The notes below the pieces were generated by a model. That model did no database searches, was not told where the DNA came from, and was given only the letters and a program-made list of their open reading frames with translations. Below are positions 1 through 12,100 of a stretch of 64,000 nt of DNA, in pieces. The translations under genes and the position numbers were made by a program. The stretch comes from Amphiura filiformis. Taxonomy: Eukaryota > Echinodermata > Ophiuroidea > Amphilepidida > Amphiuridae. Positions within the stretch are counted from its first letter, which is position 1; every line of letters begins with the position of its first letter. The DNA is taken from positions 65,799,292-65,863,291 of the forward strand of contig NC_092628.1 in assembly GCF_039555335.1 (NCBI RefSeq). The letters run 5' to 3'.

Positions 1-31
1 TATATTCCTATTCGCTTGTTGTAATACTTAC

Positions 32-180
32 AAATATAAGCAGTATCCATCTAATTCAGCTTTCTCATGTTTCTTGCATAGTTCAATACGTAATGCCTTG
101 AGTGATTCATTCATAATAGTCTTGTATTGTATAGGTCCCATCAGGTCTGTAATCTCATCATATTTCTTCTTCTCTCCTGA
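32..180 (-). CDS. CDC23: CDC23 exon 4
   Basis: 149 nt from acceptor TTTTCAG to donor GTAAGT. It reads [16 protein letters not shown] and continues to [10 protein letters not shown], matching vertebrate SGEKKK and ELDGFGLYLYG segments. It ends in phase 2, so the next exon lies left of the window. Confidence 0.95.
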
Positions 181-3100
181 CTGAAAATATACAAGTGATG
201 ACTTCAATCATGTTTCACTGTTGTTCATCACCATTCAATGGCATGCATCCATCATGTCATCTGCATGGTTTACTTTGTAGTAGATAAAGGGTGAGAAACA
301 GACCATTACCATAGATAATCGGTGTCTTGTTGAGGTATGGTGAGCATGTTAGTAAGCTCGGAATGCGAGACCCAAGGGTCGAGCCTTCCAGCTACTAACA
401 TGCTAACCATACCTCAACAAGACAATCGATTATCTATGGTAATGGTCTGTTTTGAACCGCTTATCTTACATATACGGTGAGCCAAAATAAACAAATTTGT
501 TGTTATGGTTTATTCATTTTCCAAAAGACGAACTGGAAAAGCTGATATGATTATCTCGTGTAAGTTTAGGGTTTTCCAAAATAAAAACACACGAGACAGT
601 GTAATATTCTTCCCGTGTGTCCTGCGTTTGAGTCTCACGAGTCTTATCTAGTGTCAATTGAAAGTGATTTAATCAAATCAATACAGCATTGATTTTAACC
701 GGAGATTCTATTCAATTCACTTGTGGTCATGTCCCACTCGATTATACATATTCGTAATATTAATAATGAATATGTAAATAGTTCAAAGGTCAAAGTGGGT
801 GTGTTTTACCTAGACATGGCGGTAACTCATTTAACACCATAGAATTTATATTTATCTTTAATATGCTTATAGAACAAATGTCCTGAACCAAATCAACGCA
901 TATTCCTGGGTACCTTCCTCGACCTTTTTGGTTGGGGTTAGGCCATGAGATTGTTGTAGTTTTTCTACATCTAGTCTTGTGGCCTGTAATGTACTGCATT
1001 TTAGGTGCAAAATATCCTTGGTTGAACTTAATTTGTAAGACCTCATGGCTCTTGTTTTGTTACCTACTTTGTCGGAATCTGCGTTAGTTGGGAGAGGGGG
1101 ACAAAGGTAGATTGACATCCTCGTCCCTAATTATACAGGCTTTAAGACATAATACAAACTAATTTGCATTATTCAATATAGGTGTTCTTGGTGTCATTCA
1201 ATACACACAAGTATTGTTTACCATCTTCATTTAAATCTAATATGCATAAACTTGCATAATAATTTATGCTGATCGTGTAAAATATATTAAACTTTGATGC
1301 ATTTTAAGTTTGTTGAAATGTCCAAAAAGTCAAATAATGTGGCCAGTGTTTCTAAATATGAACATGTACTTCTCTTGTTCAAAATTTATTGACCTGACCA
1401 AGATTATCTTGACCTGTCCACATTACTTGATATAATCGACAGTTGACCAGACTTTGAACAAAAGAAATACAATAGATAATGGAACAAAAGAAGAGGGCTA
1501 GACGTATATGCGAGGGTAGCTTTAGCTGTCCGGTCATGTAATACACATTTATCCAATTAATGATGTGAACATAATAAATGAAGGCTATAATCAATCTTCA
1601 TAATGGGGCTTGGGGTGTTTTACAATGTTACTTTGGTCCATTCTTTATGACAGCCATAAAAGTTGATCATGATATTTGAAAGCATAAATATGCATTTAGA
1701 TTTAGCATAAAAATCCATTTTTTGTGTGAATAATAAAACTGACTCCAAAAGGAATGACAGGGATAGGACAAATCTTACAAAATCCCTATCAAGTATATAA
1801 TATCTACACACAAACAAATGCATGCACACACACTCAATTCTTTCCTAATTCTGAATTAAATCCACCAATTCTACTTACCAAGTATCGTGCATAGATATGT
1901 AGGAAATAAGTTTTCAGACTTGTACATTTTTCAGCTGAGAATGCTGCTCTATCATACTCTCGTAAGTCAAAGTAGGACTTGGCTAATAAATACTTGTCAT
2001 ACTCCTGCTGAAAATCCTGCAGAGACAAACAAACAAATAAACACATTTAATCAATATGTATCTGATGATATGCATCACAACTGGCTCAAACAATGAGACT
2101 GACTCATATTCATAGTCATAGGAAAATGGTACGGAAACACTTAAATAAGCACATTTTCCTGCTCGCTGCCGAGAGGGGGGCAAGCGATTTTTGGCGAGCC
2201 GTTTGGAAATTTTATCCCTCCCCCCGGGCTCATAATTATTGCACAGCCCCTTAAAGTGTACCACATGATATTCAAATATAGATCTCATCCACCAGACGTC
2301 TGTAGAAAAAGTTCCCATCACCTGCATGTTTTCAATGTTATGATAAGGGACTATTTGCATAAGTTATGCATACTATCCAAATTAAACCTATTATAGCCCT
2401 ATTTAGCCGTACTGACTTGAGACTAGTCCCACACCTTTTTGAGGTGAAAAATGATCAAAATTGGGTGTGGGACTATGTCTTGAATTTTATGAATGAATGA
2501 TCCTAACCTTTAGCTCTAGGCAGCGTTCGAATTAAGAATTTTTTGAGGTTGTCCGCTGGACAACCTCAAAAAAATTTTTGGTTGTCCGAAATTTATATGA
2601 ACGCTGGCTCTAGGTCCAGGGATACTCCAAACTCCCCCCCTCCTTTTTTTAAACCTGGAGACTGGGACTTTACCTCGAAGGTGAGACTATACTTGCATCA
2701 GTACGGTATTTTAAATGGTTGCTAAAAAAGTAAGCCTACAAGTACAATGTATCATGCAAAGTGTAAGCAGGCATGTGAGACTAAGATAAAAGTTTTGAAT
2801 ACTATCCGAACTAAACCCATCAAGCATATTCTAGCGAGACAAATTTTATCGTGAAAACTGAAGACAAGATTTTTGCATCAATTTGTCCAACTCCCATGTA
2901 TAAATTTCACACCCCACACAACTACATCCTATAACACACTATATAGTTGGAATTATAAATGCCTTCAGCTGTCACTAGGAATCAATGGTCCAATTTACCA
3001 TAGGTGTTAGGGACCGTTCAAACACTTGTTGGGGGGGCCTGATGCACAAAAAATTTCATCGCTAAAATTGTTCGGCCCCCTCCCCTTTACAGACCTCCAA

Positions 3101-6100
3101 AATTTCAGGGCCCCCCTTTTTGACATGAAAATTATGGGTCAACCCCATAGAAAAGCATATATGGGCAATTCCACTGTAACTTGTGCTACACTTTTGGGCG
3201 TCCTTGGCATACTTTGTGCAACAGCTTTTTAAACTCATTTGATTGGAATCTGTATTTTTTGTATTTTAATACCCAACATTCAAGGCTAGATCCTCATAGT
3301 ATTGCTAAATGAATATATCAACGTTTATGCGTATGGGACAGCTGCGAAAAACGGTAACTCGTGCTACGAGCGGTGACATGCTAAAAAATCACTCATTTTT
3401 ATTTTGATTGTGTCCTAAAACAAAAAAGATTAAAGCTTAATTGATTATATGATAAGTAACTGCTATGCTAAGGTTGATCTTGGTATAACTTAAAAAGTTT
3501 TGTCCCTCATAGTTTTACATTGACTGGTAAAAAACATGGTAACTCGTGCTACGGTAACTCGTGCTACAGTTTGTCCGGCCATATACAAAATGGTTAATGT
3601 TCTTTTAAATGTCAAAGTTTCTTGATAAAAATTCCTCAATGACTGGTATATGATCAAATAACCCAATCTATGTACATATAATAATAATAATAATAATATG
3701 GAGGCACTTTTAAGTGCATAAACAAAACATGTCTCTATGCCCTTTACAAACAAGAAAATAAATGCTATCTTAAACTACAAACTTACACTACAAACAATAA
3801 ATACAAATTAAATGACATTTGAAATAAATAAATGAGTTTTGAGTTGCGATTTGAATGAGTTCAGAGAATGTGCTTGACGAATATGAATCGGTAACTTATT
3901 CCATAGTGTGACCATGATAACCATGATAACCCCAAAAATAACCCAATTTATGTACAAATAACACCAATACAGTGCATGTATCGGCATACAATGTACCACA
4001 CACATTACATCCCAGCATTACATGTATGTACTTATCCCTTGCTCCACCCTGTTTGGATATTTCATACTACTACATTGTAGGGCTTAAATTTCAACAGTTA
4101 AATTGAATAGTCAACAATTGATAGACTTTTACTTCCAGGTTATTTCACCCTAAATTAGTTCACAAAACTTGTAATGTTCGTGGTTCTTTACAATGATCGG
4201 CTCTGTAAGTTTCTTTAAATTTAAAAATTGCTTTCTGAGCTACCGGTATAGAATGTTTGGTCATCTTTTGGTTGAGATCATTTCCTGTGATTTCCTGCTT
4301 GGTGCATTACTGAATACAGTTTGCACGATTTCAATCACTTCACCTGAAAAATGAGACCCATCATACTAACAACATGAACAAATTTTGTATCAATCATACA
4401 AATCTCAGCATCAACTTGAAATGTCACTGTGGCTGTTAGCTAGTCTCAGGATTTCCAGTATTGCTTAGTTCTTTGAGCTAGATTGGGGGGGGGGACTAAA
4501 AATTTGGGTTGCATCATTTTGACCGGGTATTATGGGATATATACTAGAGCATTTTTTTTAGAGAGACTGTACAAGTTTAAGTCTTTGAGCTTCAAAAAAA
4601 GGGACTTTATTGGTATGTGTGCACAAAAATTTGGTATATTTACACTATTTTGCCGCATGATCAGGGTGGAACTGGCTCCTTGAACCTTTTCTCTATCTTT
4701 GCCTTCCATATTTCATTTGTCTGTCAGAAGGGCACTTTTATCTTTAATTTTGGGCCCCCACACATGTGTGTGGTTGCCTGGTTGTTCCTTTGATTGTTTC
4801 TTTGTTCGGCTGCTGGGGCGGAAGCAAATTGATGAATCCACTGTGCAGCTTCAACGCAATAATCGATCAACTACATACTTGGTATACTATGCCAGATAGA
4901 TAGATAGGTATGGTGATAGGATATGGTGGCTTGATGTGCTGTATAGTTTTGTGTTCTGTTATTTGCATATTTATGAATATTAATGAGCTTATTTGCATAT
5001 TTTGCCTACATTTTCATTAATCCACTCTGCAGCTTAAATGCATAACCAATCAACTTCAAACTTGGTTGCATATTTAAGAATATTAATGAGCTTATTTGCA
5101 TATCATTGTATTTACAAAACATTGTTATTTACACACTTTTGAGTGAGTGCCACCTTAATTACAAACTGCGTAATTCTAGTTTGCCAGGGGGAAGTCTGCC
5201 CCACCTGCCCCCATCCCCACTGGCTACAGTAGGCCTACTGCTAGAAAGTTGTTACCATGGTTACATAAATGCATATTCATGCAGTTGGGAGATACCTCTA
5301 TTGCTATCAAGTGGTATTTTGCATTACCTTTGCTGGTACGGGGGGAATTGGGCTATGGTAACTCGTGCTACATCGGTAACTCGTGCTACTGGTAACTCGT
5401 GCTACAGTTTTTAAGGGGTCATTATTATGTGGTGGATAGTGTTTTGTATTTCAATTTCTTATTTTTATTCAAGGTACTACTAGTAGAAGGAAAATAATAA
5501 GTGGCATCAATTAAATTGCCAACCTTATGGAAATATATTAAAAAATGCATCTCTCGGTAACTCGTGCTACACCATATTTAGTGTTATGAAAACACAAAGA
5601 AAGGAAAAAATTAGCGGGGGTTATTTAAAATGTGATGGATATTTCTTGAAGACCATATTTCATAGATATAAAATGTATCAAATTAAAAAGAAAAGTGCTC
5701 CTGTTTAATAAAATAGGCCCACTTAGAAAATATCTAAGTTGAACAGGATTTTTCCACTAAAAATACACTCTCTGAAAGAATTTTTTTTTAAAACAAAATG
5801 TTAGAAAAATGCAGAAAAAAGTTTAGAACTTGAACATTAATACATCTGTTTGGAATAATATGAAAGTTAAAAAGAAATACATAGAGGCAATTTTATTTTT
5901 TTGAGTCATGTCCACTTTTGCTTGGAATTGCCCATAAACTCAATTTTCCCAGGAAAATTTGTGGTCATTTTTTTCACGGCCCCCTCCCCCTTAGGAGGGT
6001 CAAAAATTTTCAGGGCCCCCCTTTTTGCATCAGGCCCCCCAACAAGTGTTTGTGAGCGGTCCCTTATTCTATTCACATGTTTACATACGACTCGCTGATT

Positions 6101-9100
6101 CCAAATGTATCTGATCAATTATAATCAAACAAACAAATTAATGTCTGTTTTAATAGCGAAGTCAGTGAGTATCCCAACTATTAATACTGCCATTAATTGC
6201 ATCTGGAACATAATCATCATTTCAAGTCTGTATTCATTTCACTTGTTTGTTTGAAACATGGCTGCTACATCAGGTACAAGGAAACACTTCTCCCGCTTTA
6301 TACTTGCATATTTGTGTGGTTTTATTATCACACTTTATATAATGAAACAAAGGAGGAGGTCGTTTACTGATTTTTCAGATCCAAATGGACACATTGAAGT
6401 AGATGCTAGTAATGATGTGTCTCTTGATGAACAACAAGCATTCTTTTCTCACAAACATGAAAAAAAACTAGGTAAGTACATGTAAACACAATCTGAAAAC
6501 TTTACAGTGGAAAAGTCCTCCTTTATTTAAATTTATAACATTCAGCCGAAGCCAGGCAAAACCCAATAGTGTTCAGAGGCTACTAAATTAAATAGATGCC
6601 AACCAAATATGACGGGACAGGGATATGGGAGGAGGTCCAAATTTGGTAGGAGGAAAACCAGAGAAACCCGGAGAAAAACAGTAATACTATTAAAAATAAG
6701 TAAACACATACCAAAAAGTAATTACAAGACAAAACTCAAAATATATGCAAGAAATTAAAAAACTGAAATAGCAAAAACAAACCCAGGTTAATTCTGCAAA
6801 TTTTCAGGAGTGTGAGAGCGTAAGATTAAATCACTCCCTTTATTCTTTAGTTTTATTGCTGATATCAACAGAGAAATCACCTATCTTTTTGTAAGGCTGA
6901 GCAATGAGAATGTTGTGTGGCAATGACAAACGGACATTCTGATAGCTGGATAAAGTTGTAAATTTTAAATACTGTTGCTTCTATTGAACAGCCAGGCACA
7001 TATTGAATTAACATGCATTGCTAGCTGTACAATAGAAGCAAAAGTGTTTAAAATGAACAACTTCATCCAGCTGTGAATAAAAATCTCAGAACTTTTAGTT
7101 TTGGGGTTGTTTTTTTAATAGCAGTTTTTCTCTGGTTCCAACCTTGAACAAGAAATTTAGGGTCTATAACTTATTAATAAAAAATTAAAAATTAAAAAAG
7201 AAAAAAAAAAGTGGTCAGAGCAGGAGGGCAATGCTAAGGGCAAGAAGTAGCCATACAAGAAGTGGAACAAAAGAAGATTAAAAAGATAAATGGTAAAACT
7301 TTCAAGTAAGAACAATTAGATTAAGATATTCATAAATATGTGGGAAATAAGTTTTCTGACTCTTTTTACAACTGAGAATGCTGTAAAGATTCACCTTTGC
7401 CTTGATTTAAATTTCATGTGCAAATAGAGTGTTCCTAATCCTGTATTGTAAGTTTCCCCTTTTCATTGTTGTAGATCTGGTGGGGTTTGCATGCGGATGT
7501 AGATGTAGACAAGCATAGATAAGCGTAATCAAGCGTAGACAGAACTTATTAGAGACTAACATTAATAATAACTTTCATAGAGTGCTGCTCCCTCCTCTGT
7601 GCCCTTATTTGCTGGTGGGAATTTTATGGGAGGGCACTTATAGGTTGTGCCTAAAATTCCACTTTGAATGTCAAGGGACCCCATGGCGCCATTAGGCAAA
7701 CTTTTACAGTACTTTCATAAGTCAAAGTAGAACTTGGCTATAAACCTTGTCATAAACCTGCTGAAAATCTTTCAGAGGAAAACAGACACACAAATAAATC
7801 AAGATCAAGATATATCTAATATTAATATATGCATATGGCTCAAACAGTACCCCCCCACACCCCAGTTGAAATTATAAATGCCCAAAGCTGCCACTAGAAA
7901 TCAAGCGTCCAATTTAATTTTAATACCATAATATATAGGATAAGTCTTATCATATTTATACTGACATTGTTGCATACAGGTCACTGATTCTAAATGTATG
8001 AGTGACACTGACTAACAAATATTGAGTGACACTGTCAAGCAATTCTTAGATAATTAACTGGCCTAAGTGTACCACATGATATTTAAATAAACTTGCCATC
8101 CTGACATCTGTTGAAAAAGTTCCCATCATGGTAGCAAATACAAGCAACAAAAATATTGAGATCTACATAATGGATGATTTTGGCTTAGCTGGATGCTGGG
8201 CCTGCCTGAACTTCAACATTGTGCAGGGATGTGTTGTTCCTCACTGGCCAACAGAGTTCTTTGACAAGATAGTATTTAAAAACAAACTTTTTTGAACATG
8301 ACAGCAGCAGCCACAACAACTTTGAAATGTGCCAATTTTGTTAATTAACTGGAAAAATATTAACGACCGCTACAAATGTATATCACACACCAATTATGTT
8401 GGTGAATGTATGAAATATCAAAGGATTGCAAATATCAATTGGAAGCTCCTACAGTACATAAAACAAAACAGAATCAGTCATTAATTCACCAACATGTCGT
8501 CAATTCGTACTTTTTGCTTTGGGATATTTGTGTACTACCAGTAGAGATTTGATTTTTAAATAGGCTGCTCTTGTGCAGCTAGAACATTTCTGTTACATTT
8601 CCTGCGCCATTGCAATTCTGTTTTCATTTCTCTTATTTGATATACTGGTCTGACAATGGCTACTGAAAGGCAAATAACGTTCCATCTGTCCTACTTCATA
8701 CTGGCATATATGTGTGGTCTTTCTATCACACTTTTTGCAGTCAAATTTGGTGGTAAAGTATTTGAACAAAGGAGGTGGTTCACTGATTACTCAGATCCAA
8801 ACGGACACATTGAAGTAGATGCTAGTAATGACGTGTCTATTGATGAACAACAACAATTCTTTTCTCACAAACATGAAACAGAACTGGGTAAGTGAAAGAA
8901 TAAAAATCTATAGTCTATATGTCTACCTCGTCCTCGACAGTAGCTTTGAAGTTCAGCGTGCTCTGCGTTAGCTTAGCGTTACTTGGTGCATGTACATACT
9001 TTTATATGCGCGATCAATGTACCGCATACCCGGACCGCATACAATGTATGTACATGCAAGAAACCACTCTAAGCCAACACAGCACACACTGAACTTCAAA

Positions 9101-12100
9101 GCTAATGCCAGTGACTTCTAGGTAGATATATATATATAGGCCTACATTGTAGCTATATCCGTACAATTATACAAATATTAATAAAAACTTGATTGAAACC
9201 AGAAATGGTTCTCTTTATTGAAACAGAAATGGTTCTCTTCATACATACTGCCAGTGCTTTGCTAAAACAAAAAGGAAACACTGTTGGAGAGCAGCAGTTG
9301 CTGAAAGTAGAGTATAATAAATAATTAACCTTTGTCAAGTATTCTATTCCTTTATGTCTCTACCTTATAGTAAGAAGTCATACTTGTGTGCCGTAATGGA
9401 TGTTTGTTTTCCCATACATGTAGGTGCTTCCTTTCCTAACAGGCCCCGTTTTCAAGATTTGCATTATAGGGTAGGCCTCCCAAAGGGGTCGGCCGAGAAA
9501 CAAAACCAGTTACGTTTATAGGACGTCATCGATCTTTTGGTTTGTTCCCTTAGATCTTAAAAGGTGTAGACCCAATATATTCACCAATAGACATAATGAA
9601 TGCTGTATATTTAAAACAAATGCTACATTTCTTGAACTGTATGAACTTTTAGCCAAAAAGTTCATGTATTATTATGTTAAAGTTGCCTTGGTGTTACTGA
9701 CCAAGATCAAGATTTGAGGGTGTAAACCTACTACACACAAATTACAAAACAGAAGCCACAACTTTCATCACCACACTTTTTCAAAAGTACAAAGTTGATA
9801 ATTCTTTATTCATATTTAACTATAAACCTGATGACCACAAACATAATAATGATGCACCTGTTTCCTTGTTCTTTTACCACAGATCAGGATATTCTAGCAG
9901 ATTTGATGTATTCCAAAGTGAGAGTACTATGCTGGGTCCTGACAAGTCCACAAAATTTAGTAAAAAAAAACCATTCATATCAAAGCAACATGGGCTACAC
10001 GATGTAACAAAATTGTATACATTAGTTCGAAGTGGACCCTGAATTCCCTACAGTTCGTGTGGAGGCAAAAGAAGGCAGAGAATATTTATGGTATAAAAGC
10101 GAGACATACTTTCCAATTACTTTATGATAAGTATTTAGATGATGCCGAATGGTTTATAAAAGCCGATGATGATACGTACCTAATACTAGAAAACCTAAGA
10201 TACTTTCTGGCAGGATATAACTCTTCACAACCAATTTATTTTGGTGGGAAATTTAAACCTTATGTTAAACAGGGATATATGAGCGGTGGAGCTGGTTATG
10301 TAATTAGCAAAGCTGGTGTGCAGAATTTGGCGGAAATTGCATTTAAAAATTCAAAATTATGCAGATCTGCAGAACATCCTGGCGGAGCAGAAGATCTGGA
10401 AATTGGAAAGTGCCTAGAGAATGCAGGAGTCATAGCAGGGGACTCTCGTGACAAATTTGGCCGTGATAGGTTTCATCCATTTCAACCTGAAGACCACTTA
10501 GTGCCTGGTTCTGTAGATAAAGGGTTTTGGTATTGGCAGTATGTTTTCTACAACACATCAAAGGTACCGGTATTATAGCTTTTGAGGATTTAAAAACAAC
10601 AAACAAGCAAAAATAACATGCAAACATATTACTCATTTACAATAATTTACCTACATGTAGTTCATTTATTTGAGTTTATTTGTAGCAATAGAACATACCA
10701 CAATATTATATGCAGCATAATTTCAGCATACTGAATAATTACCTATTTATGGGTTGTTTTACAATCAGGGTACATTTGGGCTGAGCACCATATTGTGCCC
10801 TGTTTCAAATATTAGATTAACTTATGATTAAAAGTTGCCATGCCTAATTATTGGCCCCTATTAGTTCCACCTACAGCCACAAAGAAACTGTTTGAAATGC
10901 TTAGCAAATTATGAAAATATACATTTCTGTATGATTTTGGGACAAAATAACCGTCTCATTTGACCTTTGTGAACTTTGCAAATGATATATCACTGCCAGC
11001 TATAACATAAAAACATATTTTGACAGTTCAGAAGTAATGTTTGAAACATGATTGTTCAAAATTGAGAACCACATAAGATTGCGACGGTTTCCTTAATTGT
11101 ACCATTTCTTCAAATTTATGTTGAAAATTCCGTCAAAAAATGTCCTCTCCGAATACAAGCTCGTAATCCATAGTTAAAATTGACCCAAGACTAAAATTAT
11201 ATTTTCTTGAAAAACACTTATAGATATCCTACAAACTCATAATAAACACTAAGTCCACTTACACTTAGTTTCCATGTATCACATGTTTGAAAGTTGGACG
11301 TCAGGTTTCCGTCAAAATGTGTCCTCTCCGAAAAATTAGGTATACAGAAACATGTGTATCAAAAACATGTTTCTGGCATAACTTGAAACTCTGAACACTT
11401 GACGCCTAAAAATTTTACAGATTTCCTATTTGACCTATCTACAACACAAAAACAAATAAATTGAGGAAAAACTAGACACTTCATTTTTCACCCCCAGTGA
11501 GACAATCTGTGTACCCTGATTGTAAAACAACCCTTATAAAGACAGTGACCAAAATCCTACCTGGGCCTGAATTCACTTATGAGGGTCATTATTTAACACA
11601 AGCCTTGGCCTTGTCCTGTAAGTTTGATTGAAAAGTTCAATGGCACCAATGAGGTGGTCCCTAGCCACAAAATCCAGTTCCGAGATCAATTCCTGGGATA
11701 ACTTATAATTTAAAAACAAACCATGTCAAACATTATGTTGAACGAGGGTGCTGTGCACGCTCATATTTTACATGTGAGTTGTTGGTGCTAATATGTACCA
11801 AAATTATTTTTTAGAGACAATTCTATTTTTTTTTTGTATCACAACCCCCCTTATTCATGTACATAATTAGGGAGACTGGCTCTTAATGAGCTAAAAAGAC
11901 TGGAAAGGCTCATTAATATGTAATTTTTGCCAATATTTTGCTTAAAATCAATGCATAAATGTTCAGGGTACTTTTATTTTGCATACTTTTGCCCTGAAAC
12001 TTGGTCAAAGTGTTTCTAATATCTTCTAATGTATTATATAGTGAAGCCGCCGTCTAATTTGCATATTTGCATAATTAATGAGCTAATTTTTATAAATGCT

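Larger units (their letters stand above)
3175..5570 (+). repeat. eight GGTAACTCGTGCTAC motifs within the 3-kb element
   Basis: Motifs at 3175-3189 (variant TGTAACTTGTGCTAC), 3353-3367, 3538-3552, 3553-3567, 5357-5371, 5375-5389, 5391-5405 and 5556-5570. All lie on the plus strand, clustered in the two subterminal zones and absent from the middle. The 14-bp core is an imperfect palindrome (GTAACTCG / CGTGCTAC). Confidence 0.85.
3010..6063. mobile_element. 3.05-kb non-autonomous element with long TIRs and TTA target duplication
   Basis: Ends GGGACCG(T/C)TC..CAAACACTTGTTGGGGG / its complement, inverted over roughly 40 bp. Homology is patchy for a further 100 bp or so (GGCCTGATGCA and ATGGGCAATTCCA in both arms). 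TTA flanks both sides (3007-3009, 6064-6066). The duplicated block at about 7870-8010 has the same flanks without the element, supporting the borders. Inside are eight GGTAACTCGTGCTAC-type motifs, a LINE fragment and an ATTTGCAT-rich repeat; no transposase ORF. A 3-bp TWA duplication and G-rich ends fit PIF/Harbinger; family is inferred. Confidence 0.8.

Noticed and set aside
1983-2360. 125-codon minus frame overlapping CDC23 exon 3
   Set aside because: The conserved part is the exon itself in another frame; upstream codons run through a MITE arm.
8923-9125. Palindrome considered as a miRNA hairpin
   Set aside because: Arms are too long and extend to MITE-type ends.
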